Assembly: GCA_026389255.1 (NCBI GenBank)
Contig: JAPLIF010000062.1
Coordinates: 1 to 6,702 of the forward strand
Source: Cyanobacteriota bacterium
GTDB lineage: Bacteria; Cyanobacteriota; Cyanobacteriia; PCC-6307; Cyanobiaceae
Direction of reading: 5' to 3'
DNA: 6,702 nt
The notes below the pieces were generated by a model. The model was not told the origin of the DNA. It worked only from the letters and a program-made list of their open reading frames with translations, and searched no databases. Shown here one piece after another: positions 1 to 5,591 of this stretch. The translations under genes and the position numbers were made by a program. Numbering within the stretch: position 1 is the stretch's first letter; the number at the start of each line of letters is the position of its first letter.

Positions 1-53
1 CCGCCAAGCCTGCAGCCCAAAAGGCCGCACCGGCCCGGAGGGCGAAACCATGA
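1..53 (+). CDS. C-terminal end of upstream gene, probably brxA (partial)
   Basis: Reading from position 3, an open frame gives 16 residues rich in Ala, Lys, Arg and Pro (AKPAAQKAAPARRAKP) and stops at TGA 51-53. That stop overlaps the brxB start in the sequence ATGA, the same junction type as brxB/brxC, which suggests translational coupling inside one operon. In type 1 BREX loci the gene directly before brxB is normally brxA (DUF1819, a small DNA-binding protein). The identity rests on gene order alone: the visible tail is low-complexity and basic and carries no diagnostic motif. The other two frames are less attractive because they would overlap brxB or lack a stop at the junction. Confidence 0.5.
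   Translation, partial: AKPAAQKAAPARRAKP
37..42 (+). promoter_or_regulatory. Ribosome binding site of brxB
   Basis: GGAGGG lies seven bases before the ATG at 50, a strong Shine-Dalgarno at near-ideal spacing. It supports ATG 50 as the brxB start and sits inside the last codons of the upstream gene. Confidence 0.7.
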
Positions 54-661
54 CCAGCGTCAGCGGCCTCGACAAGCGCCTGCAGGAGGTGCTCACCCGC
101 CCCGAATTCCTGGAGATGCGGGGGGTGGCCAAGGAGGTGCCGATCTTCATTCAGACCTACAGCCCCGCCGATGAAGACCCGCTGCGGGTAGTGGTGAAGG
201 GGGCTGAACAGTTTCTGCGCAAGCAGGGGCTGCGGGTGAAGCAGGTGGACCTGTTTGAGCTGGTGCTGCAGCTGCTGGAGGCCAAGGGCTACCTGGATGT
301 GGTGCTGCAGGAGGAGCCGAGCTGGAGCAAGAGCGACCTGTTCGACACCCTGCAGAACGTGGCCGAACCCACCACGGCCCTGGTGCCAAAGCTGATGGAG
401 GCCCTGGGGGCCGACACCCAGATCAGCCTGATCACCGGATCAGGGCGGATCTACCCGTTCCTGCGTACCCACACGATCCTGGAGGCCCTGCAGCCAGCGA
501 TGGTGCGCCACCCGGTGGTGATCTTCTTCCCCGGGGAGTACTCCCAGGACGCCGACGGCGGCTCCTACCTGCGCCTGTTTGGCACAACGACGGCCAGCAA
601 GATCGAAAACCCCCATTACCGCGCCACCAACCTCGACTACTTCGACATCAAGAGCTCATGA
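50..661 (+). CDS. brxB: BREX protein BrxB (DUF1788)
   Basis: This 203-residue protein matches the usual length of BrxB, the DUF1788 family, about 200 residues. BrxB is a core component of BREX phage-defence systems; its biochemical role is not settled, and it has no recognised catalytic motif. The family signature is visible in the C-terminal half: a hydrophobic strand ending in a proline-glycine turn, VVIFFPGEY (residues 156-164), then LRLFG (174-178), and a final aromatic segment with Asn-Leu-Asp-Tyr-Phe. No signal peptide or membrane segment is seen, so it should be cytoplasmic. The start is fixed by a GGAGGG site seven bases upstream and by the ATGA overlap with the preceding frame. Its own stop (659-661) overlaps the brxC start, again as ATGA, so brxB and brxC are very likely co-translated. 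Identification is from family pattern and neighbours. Confidence 0.9.
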   Translation: MTSVSGLDKRLQEVLTRPEFLEMRGVAKEVPIFIQTYSPADEDPLRVVVKGAEQFLRKQGLRVKQVDLFELVLQLLEAKGYLDVVLQEEPSWSKSDLFDTLQNVAEPTTALVPKLMEALGADTQISLITGSGRIYPFLRTHTILEALQPAMVRHPVVIFFPGEYSQDADGGSYLRLFGTTTASKIENPHYRATNLDYFDIKSS

Positions 662-3600
662 CTGCCACCACCATCCAAGGGCTCTTCGCCAAGCCGGTCG
701 ACCGCCCGATCGACGGGGTGATCAAGGCCGACGACGAGCGCCATCTGCAGGTCGAACTCGACGAGTACGTGATCACTCGGGAGGTGAGCAAGGGCCTGGG
801 TGCTTTCACCGATGCCTACCTGCACAACCCCACCGCCAATGGCGTCTGGATCTCGGGCTTCTTCGGATCGGGCAAGTCGCACCTGCTGAAGATGCTCTCA
901 CTGATGCTCGACAGCGAGAAGCGCATCCCCACAGAACAGGCTGGCGAGCAGGACAGCAGGCCGGTGGAGATCCTGCTGCCGAAGGTGGAGGACGAGATCA
1001 TTCGCGCCGACTTGCGGAAGGCAACCGGGATCCCGGCGCGCAGCCTGCTGTTCAACATCGATCAGAAGTTCGATGGCATCGGCGGCACCCACGAGGCACC
1101 GATCCTCGAAGTGTTCATGAAAGTGCTCAACGAGCTGCAGGGCTACTACGGCAACCAGGGCTATGTGGCTCAGTTCGAGCACGACCTCAACAAGCGCGGC
1201 CAGTTCGAAGCCTTCAAGCAGACCTACGAGCGGGTGAACGGCCGCAGCTGGGAGAACGACCGCGATGCCCTGGCCACGGTGACCAAGCGCAGCTTCGCCA
1301 AGGCCTATGCCGAGCAGTTCGGCGGCAGCGAAGATGACGCCTTAAAAGTAGTAAGTGACGCCAAGGACAGCTACCGGCTTTCGATCGAGGGCTTCGCCGG
1401 CCGGGTTAAGGAGTACCTCGACAGCCAGCCGCCGGGCTCCCGTCTCAACTTCTTTGTGGATGAGGCCGGCCAGTTCATCGGTCAGGAGCGCAGCCGGCTG
1501 CTCAACCTGCAAACCGTGGTGGAAAGCTTGGCGACCGCCACCGATGGGCGGGCCACGGTGTTCATCACCTCCCAGGCTGATCTGGAGGGAATCCTGGGGC
1601 AGGTGAAGTTTGAGCAGGCGGATGACCTGAGCAAAATCCAGGGGCGCTTCAAGACGAAGCTCACCCTGGCCAGCGCCGATGTGCAGGAGGTGATCCAAAG
1701 GCGCCTGCTCGCGAAGGATCCTGTGGAGCCGGAGCAGCTGATCAACATCTACGAGCAGGAGAAGGACAACTTCACCACCCTGTATCGCTTCGGTGATGGC
1801 TCACTTCAACTCAAGGGGTGGAGCGACTGCCAAGCCTTCTGCGGCCTTTACCCCTTTCATCCCTACCAGCTGAGCCTGTTTCAACAGGCGATCCAGAGCC
1901 TGGCAACCCACAGCATTTTTGAAGGACGCAACAAATCTGTTGGCGAGCGATCCATGCTTTCTGTATTCCAGGAGGTAGCCAAGCTGATCAAGGATCTTCC
2001 CATTGGGAAGCTGGCCAGTTTTGATCAGCTGTACGACGGAATCAGATACGAGATTCGCGGAGATAAGCAACAGACGATGGTGACCGCCCAGAACCAGGTG
2101 GGCGAATTGGAGCTGCGCATCCTCAAGGCGTTGTTTCTGCTCAAATGGGTGCCGCAGTTCAAGAGCACGGCCCGCAACATCGCCATCTTGTTAATAAACG
2201 AGCCTAACTTTGACATCCGCGCCCATGAGCAGGCGGTGAAGGACGCCCTGATCAACCTGGAGAGCCAGAGTTACCTGCAGCGCAGCGGCGAGATCTACGA
2301 GTTCCTCACCGACAAGGAGAAGGATGTGGAGCAGGAGATCAAGCGCACCGAGGTGGCCGACTCGGTGGTAATCAAGACCCTGCACGGTATTGTGTTCGAC
2401 GATGTGCTGCGCAGCGTCAAGATCCGCTTTGAGGGAGGTGGCGATGGGAATGGCAACGACTACCCCTTCGCCCAGAAAATCGACGACGGCCTGATCAAGG
2501 GCAAAGAAGGCGATGTGGTGGTGAACCTGGTGACACCGGAGCATCCCAACTATGGCAATGAGCCGGTATTGATCAGCCGCAACATGGGTGGCAGTGAGCT
2601 GATGGCGATCCTGCCGGCCAAGCAACGGCTGCTCGATCAGATCCACAGCTATCTCAAGACCGACCTTTACATCCGCCAGAATGGCGGCGGCGAGGACGAG
2701 ACCCTGAACGCCATCCTGGCAGTGCGCTCCAAACAGAACAGCACGCGGCGCCAGGAGATCACGCGGCTGGCCGATGATTTGCTGCGCACGGCCGTGCTGG
2801 TGGTCAATGGCCAGACCCTCTCGGTTGGTGAGGGTGATCCGAAAAACCGCTTCAGCAAGGCCTATCAGGAGCTGATCCGTTCGGCCTTCCCCAAGCTGAA
2901 GATGATCCACGGCAGCTTCAACGAAGCCACCGTGGCCCTGGTGGTGCGCGATCAGGACGACCTGCTCGATGGCCTGGCGGTGCAGTTGTCAGAAGCCGAG
3001 CAGGAGGTGCTGGTGGAAGTGGAACGGAGCAAAAACCAAGCCGAGCGGCTGAGCGCAGAAGCGCTGGTTCGCCATTTCGAGCGCAAGCCCTACGGCTGGA
3101 GCCCCTGGGCCACCCTCACCTTCATCGCCCGGCTGTATCGCCTCGGCAAGCTGGAGCTGCGGGAGAAGGAACTGCTCAGCAGCGTGGAGGTGATCGAGGC
3201 GCTCACCAACAGCCGCAAGCTGGGCGGCGTGACTGTGCGCAAGCAGGACCAGTTCGATACCAGCGCGATCGACGCCCTGAAGCGCTTCCACCAGGAGCTG
3301 TTCAACGGGCAGAGCCCTGGCACCGATGCCCGCAGCAGCTGCGAAGCCTTCCGCATGGCGATGGCCGAAGAAGCCCAGGATCTGCGCGAGATCGCTGCCC
3401 AGGCCGCCAACTACCCCTTCCTGGCTGCCGTGAAGCCCTGGGCCGAGCAGGCCGAAGCGATGGCCAAGAAGGACGACGGCTATCTGCTCAACCAGCTGGG
3501 CACCTTCAAGGACAGCTGGCTGGATGCCGAGGAAGACCTGCTCACCCCCCTGAAGCAGTTCCTCAACGGCAACCAGAAGGCTGTTTACGACCAGGTGCGG

Positions 3601-4170
3601 GCGTTTGAACTGCGCTACGGCGATGAGTTGTCTGACTTGCCCGCCGACCTGGTGGCTCCGCTACGGACCCTGCTGACGAGCGATCGGCCCTACGCCGGCG
3701 GCCTGATTCCCCAGGCCACCAACGCCATGACGGGCCTGCTGCAGCAGCTGGAGCAGCGGCTGCTGCAGGCCCAGGCCCAGGCCCTGCAAGAGATCAGCGA
3801 ACAGGAGGCAAGGCTCAAGGCTGATGCCGACTTCCAAAAGCTGGAGCCGGAGCAGCAGGCGGAGGTGCTTGCGCCCACCGCAGCGGCCAAGGGCGATGTG
3901 CAGGGATCGACCAAGCCGGGCACGGCGCTCCTGCGCCTGAACCGCTATCGAGCCGAGGAGGTGCCCAAACAGCTCCAGCGGATGGCGGCCTTGGCGGCCC
4001 CCAAGGACGCCCCGCCGCCTGCCGAGATCACGGTGGTGGCCGCCTCCGCTCTGAAGGTGAGCTGTTCGCTGAGCCAGATCACCAACGAGGCGGAGCTGGG
4101 GCAGTGGCTGGAGGCGCTGCACCATGCCGTCCAGGCCGAGCTCGATCAGGGTCATCGGATCAGCCTGTGA
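658..4170 (+). CDS. brxC: BREX system P-loop ATPase BrxC
   Basis: The product is 1170 residues, the size expected of BrxC/PglY, the large P-loop NTPase of BREX. BrxC is required for phage exclusion and is thought to act with BrxB, PglZ and PglX in a large cytoplasmic complex. The nucleotide site is plain: Walker A GFFGSGKS at residues 67-74; Walker B LNFFVDEAG at 263-271, with the Asp268-Glu269 pair; and a sensor-like strand VFITSQ at 301-306. All expected residues are present, so the ATPase looks active. The remainder is helical with long Gln/Glu/Ala-rich, coiled-coil-like stretches, clearest around residues 1020-1080. The start ATG overlaps the brxB stop; only a weak AAGAG lies before it, so coupling probably drives initiation. 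The end (GHRISL) looks natural. Positions 1921-2100 are less GC-rich (93 of 180 bases) than the flanks, with the frame intact. Directly after the stop the same frame runs into a PIN-domain remnant. Confidence 0.93.
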   Translation: MTATTIQGLFAKPVDRPIDGVIKADDERHLQVELDEYVITREVSKGLGAFTDAYLHNPTANGVWISGFFGSGKSHLLKMLSLMLDSEKRIPTEQAGEQDSRPVEILLPKVEDEIIRADLRKATGIPARSLLFNIDQKFDGIGGTHEAPILEVFMKVLNELQGYYGNQGYVAQFEHDLNKRGQFEAFKQTYERVNGRSWENDRDALATVTKRSFAKAYAEQFGGSEDDALKVVSDAKDSYRLSIEGFAGRVKEYLDSQPPGSRLNFFVDEAGQFIGQERSRLLNLQTVVESLATATDGRATVFITSQADLEGILGQVKFEQADDLSKIQGRFKTKLTLASADVQEVIQRRLLAKDPVEPEQLINIYEQEKDNFTTLYRFGDGSLQLKGWSDCQAFCGLYPFHPYQLSLFQQAIQSLATHSIFEGRNKSVGERSMLSVFQEVAKLIKDLPIGKLASFDQLYDGIRYEIRGDKQQTMVTAQNQVGELELRILKALFLLKWVPQFKSTARNIAILLINEPNFDIRAHEQAVKDALINLESQSYLQRSGEIYEFLTDKEKDVEQEIKRTEVADSVVIKTLHGIVFDDVLRSVKIRFEGGGDGNGNDYPFAQKIDDGLIKGKEGDVVVNLVTPEHPNYGNEPVLISRNMGGSELMAILPAKQRLLDQIHSYLKTDLYIRQNGGGEDETLNAILAVRSKQNSTRRQEITRLADDLLRTAVLVVNGQTLSVGEGDPKNRFSKAYQELIRSAFPKLKMIHGSFNEATVALVVRDQDDLLDGLAVQLSEAEQEVLVEVERSKNQAERLSAEALVRHFERKPYGWSPWATLTFIARLYRLGKLELREKELLSSVEVIEALTNSRKLGGVTVRKQDQFDTSAIDALKRFHQELFNGQSPGTDARSSCEAFRMAMAEEAQDLREIAAQAANYPFLAAVKPWAEQAEAMAKKDDGYLLNQLGTFKDSWLDAEEDLLTPLKQFLNGNQKAVYDQVRAFELRYGDELSDLPADLVAPLRTLLTSDRPYAGGLIPQATNAMTGLLQQLEQRLLQAQAQALQEISEQEARLKADADFQKLEPEQQAEVLAPTAAAKGDVQGSTKPGTALLRLNRYRAEEVPKQLQRMAALAAPKDAPPPAEITVVAASALKVSCSLSQITNEAELGQWLEALHHAVQAELDQGHRISL

Positions 4171-4185
4171 GGACCCCGGCCGACG

Positions 4186-4350
4186 GCGGTGGTGGCGCCC
4201 ATCGTGGCCGAACTGATCCGCCATCCCCAGCACCAGTTCTGGCCCGATGGGATCAGCCTGCTCCATCCCATCGGCATCGATGCTTCCCGGCTGCTGGAGG
4301 CGGGCCAGCTCACCGACACCGACCTGCTGGCCCTGGCTCCTGCTCAGGGG
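4186..4350 (+). pseudogene. Remnant of a VapC-like PIN-domain toxin (C-terminal part only)
   Basis: About 55 codons directly after brxC, in the same frame as brxC, translate into the C-terminal signature of VapC-type PIN-domain ribonucleases: HPQHQFWPDGISLL, then a RLLEAGQLTDTDLLALA segment. In intact family members this region reads like HxFWPDxxSLL...RLxGHRQxTDxYLLALA, followed by a hydrophobic strand and an acidic residue. The N-terminal half, with the first catalytic Asp and Glu, is absent. The final beta strand and acidic residue are also replaced by unrelated sequence after Gly at 4348-4350. Intact VapC proteins are about 130-145 residues, so this cannot be an active nuclease. No vapB antitoxin is seen. 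The recognition is from family pattern memory. The frame stays open to 4830, but beyond 4350 that is only the shadow of the next gene. It most likely marks an old insertion or deletion between brxC and the TA genes. Confidence 0.65.
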
Positions 4351-4444
4351 ACTAGCATGAGCATGTACAGCAGCCCAGATCCAAGCTGTGGCAAGCTCTT
4401 CGGCCACTACCAGCCCCGGGCAACGATCCGCCAGGCCAGCCTGC

Positions 4445-4876
4445 GTGAAGCAGCGGCTGCAGCGCTCCATTGCGGCACGCCCGGGCGAGGTGGTGTTGCG
4501 GCGGGAACTAGCGCGCTTTGGCAGCCCGGCCCAGATCAGCCGGGCGCTCAAGCAACTGGTGGCCGAGGGCAAGCTGGTGCGGATTGGCACGGGCGTGTAC
4601 GCCAAAGCGGCGCCTGGGCCGATCTCCGGCATCCCGATGGCTCGCCAGCCGCTGGGCGCGTTGGCCGCCGAAACCTTCGATCGACTGGGTATCTCTTGGC
4701 AGCTGGGGGCAGCGCAGCGCCGCTACAACGAGCGGCTCACCACCCAGGTGCCCTGGCGCACCACCTTCGACACCGGCAAGCGGCGCATCAGCCGCCGGCT
4801 GCAGATCGGCAAGCGAGTGGTGGAGTATGAAAACGATCTCACCCGCCCAGTGTGGCGCCGTGCTGCGCACCTGTAG
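4445..4876 (+). CDS. DUF6088 / AbiEi-like winged-helix antitoxin-type protein
   Basis: From GTG 4445 this gives 143 residues that resemble the DUF6088 family, related to the AbiEi antitoxins of type IV toxin-antitoxin systems. Residues 14-55 form the expected winged helix: a VVLRREL strand-helix, a helix around SRALKQLVAEGKL, then a wing RIGTGVYAKA. The second half has the family's QVP segment (101-103) and a basic, Arg-rich stretch (111-125) before VVEYE. AbiEi-type proteins bind DNA and repress their own operon while neutralising an AbiEii nucleotidyltransferase. No AbiEii gene follows; a HigB-type toxin starts 21 bases after the stop. The frame is open further up, to a possible GTG at 4388 (162 residues), but those extra residues look unconserved, so 4445 is preferred. 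Neither start has a good ribosome site. The gene is very GC-rich (44 of 60 bases at 4561-4620), unlike higB. It could be an orphan antitoxin or a regulator of the genes downstream. Confidence 0.7.
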   Translation: MKQRLQRSIAARPGEVVLRRELARFGSPAQISRALKQLVAEGKLVRIGTGVYAKAAPGPISGIPMARQPLGALAAETFDRLGISWQLGAAQRRYNERLTTQVPWRTTFDTGKRRISRRLQIGKRVVEYENDLTRPVWRRAAHL

Positions 4877-4890
4877 CCCAGGAGCTACAG
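4871..4890 (+). promoter_or_regulatory. Palindrome before higB, candidate operator or hairpin
   Basis: CTGTAGC (4871-4877) and GCTACAG (4884-4890) are perfect 7-base inverted arms around a 6-base centre, ccagga. Allowing one bulged base, the arms extend outward through gcac (4867-4870) and tgc (4891-4893). The left arm contains the TAG stop of the DUF6088 gene. The centre and right arm hold AGGAG (4880-4884), the only Shine-Dalgarno candidate for higB, though 13 bases from its ATG, which is long. HigA- and AbiEi-type antitoxins commonly repress their operons through such inverted repeats, so an operator is the leading reading. An RNA hairpin affecting initiation is the alternative. There is no T-run after it, so it is not a typical terminator. 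Confidence 0.5.
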
Positions 4891-4897
4891 TGCAGCC

Positions 4898-5200
4898 ATG
4901 AGGGTCGTCAGGTCGGAGGCCTATCGCGCATGGATTGATGGCCTCAGAGATCAAGCCGGCAGGGCTCGCATCTTGATGCGTGTGGATCGCCTGATCCATG
5001 GCAACCCAGGCGACCATCGCAATCTCACGGAGGGAGTATCTGAATTGAGGATCGATGTTGGGCCCGGTTACCGGGTGTATTACGCCAGCCGAGCAGAACA
5101 GTTGCTGTTGCTTCTTGGTGGAGGAAGCAAGTCAACGCAGACCAACGACATTGCCAAAGCTCTTGATTTGAACCGTAACTTTGAGGACCATGCACCATGA
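4898..5200 (+). CDS. higB: HigB-like RelE/ParE-family toxin
   Basis: The 100-residue product matches the small RelE/ParE-superfamily toxins often named addiction-module killer protein (HigB-like). Family landmarks appear in order: an N-terminal helix with ARILMRVDRL (23-32), GNPGD (35-39), GVSELRI (46-52), GPGYRVYY (55-62), and LLGGGSKSTQ (72-81), followed by a DIAKA helix. Members typically cleave mRNA at the ribosome and are held inactive by a partner antitoxin encoded just downstream. All blocks are present and the length is normal, so it should be functional. It starts 21 bases after the DUF6088 stop, just beyond a 20-base palindrome. Its stop overlaps the higA start as ATGA, the toxin-first order usual for higBA. 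GC falls to 48 of 100 bases at 5101-5200, well below the gene upstream, which suggests separate acquisition. Confidence 0.88.
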   Translation: MRVVRSEAYRAWIDGLRDQAGRARILMRVDRLIHGNPGDHRNLTEGVSELRIDVGPGYRVYYASRAEQLLLLLGGGSKSTQTNDIAKALDLNRNFEDHAP

Positions 5201-5529
5201 CTCAAGCCCAACCCGTTCGCACTCCAGCTGCCACTCCGTTTTCGCCCTACGACGTGGCCGAGCATCTGCGTACTCCAGAAGAAATGGCGGCCTATCTGGA
5301 CGTCTGGCTTGAGGAGGCACCTGATGATGTGGCTGGACTGGCCCGCGCCCTGGGGGACATCGCCCGAGCCAAGGGAATGACGCAGGTGGCGAAGGAGACC
5401 GGTCTCAGCCGGGAGAGCTTGTATCGGGCGCTCAGCGCCGATGGCAATCCAAGTTTCGCCACCGTGCTCAAGGTGACCAAGGCTCTTGGCCTGAGGCTGC
5501 ATGCCTGCGCCGCTGTTGTTGAGGGGTAA
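5197..5529 (+). CDS. higA: HigA-like antitoxin with helix-turn-helix
   Basis: This 110-residue protein fits the putative addiction-module antidote family that pairs with the toxin just upstream. After a variable N-terminal tail comes the family's YDVAEHLRTPEEMAAYL block (18-34), then ALGDIARAKG (51-60), a helix-turn-helix MTQVAKETGLSRESLYRALS (61-80), and NPSFATVLKVTKALGLRL (84-101). It should bind and neutralise the HigB-like toxin and, by its helix-turn-helix, repress the shared promoter, plausibly through the palindrome at 4871-4890. The ATG at 5197 sits in an ATGA overlap with the toxin stop, so the two are probably translated in a coupled way. The first 15 or so residues look dispensable, so a later start cannot be excluded, but no better one is seen. 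The pglX start follows 62 bases after its stop. Confidence 0.88.
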   Translation: MTQAQPVRTPAATPFSPYDVAEHLRTPEEMAAYLDVWLEEAPDDVAGLARALGDIARAKGMTQVAKETGLSRESLYRALSADGNPSFATVLKVTKALGLRLHACAAVVEG

Positions 5530-5579
5530 TCCAACCCGACCAACGTCACAAGGTTTCACCGCACTCCACACCCCCAACT

Positions 5580-5588
5580 CCCCCCCCC
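5580..5588 (+). repeat. Nine-C homopolymer tract in the pglX leader
   Basis: Nine consecutive C residues end three bases before the pglX ATG at 5592, after a shorter C5 run at 5571-5575. The tract occupies the place where a Shine-Dalgarno should be, and no purine-rich site exists in the 62-base gap after higA. No terminator-like hairpin or clear promoter is seen in that gap either. Such tracts can change length by slipped-strand replication; here a change would alter the leader, not the reading frame. Confidence 0.8.
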
Positions 5589-5591
5589 TCC

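Noticed and set aside
421..433. 13-base palindrome GATCAGCCTGATC inside brxB
   Set aside because: It is encoded by ordinary codons (Gln-Ile-Ser-Leu-Ile), and the word GATCAGCCTG recurs elsewhere in the window, so chance codon use explains it.
579..1337. Plus-strand open frame of 252 codons across the brxB/brxC junction
   Set aside because: Its product is very Arg/Pro/Gly-rich, and it overlaps the well-supported Walker A region of brxC in another frame.
2191..2910. Minus-strand open frame of 239 codons inside brxC
   Set aside because: It is the antisense shadow of brxC, with composition typical of a mirrored GC-rich gene and no recognisable domain.
4157..4260. 11-base direct repeat GGATCAGCCTG at 4157-4167 and 4250-4260, spanning the brxC end and the PIN remnant
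   Set aside because: The word is common in this window through frequent codons and both copies lie in coding frame; with no duplication scar or empty site it is not good evidence for an insertion boundary.
3661..4632. Long open frame on the minus strand (323 codons)
   Set aside because: It lies opposite the end of brxC, the PIN remnant and the DUF6088 gene, has a low-complexity Leu/Gly/Arg-rich product, and matches no family I know. Long antisense frames are expected in GC-rich coding DNA.
4351..4830. Continuation of the PIN-remnant frame to 4830, giving a 213-codon open frame
   Set aside because: Past 4350 the translation loses all family resemblance and overlaps the DUF6088 gene in a different frame, so it is a shadow, not one long protein.
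5063..5075. Palindrome CCCGGTTACCGGG inside higB
   Set aside because: It encodes the conserved Pro-Gly-Tyr-Arg core of the toxin family, so protein constraint explains it.
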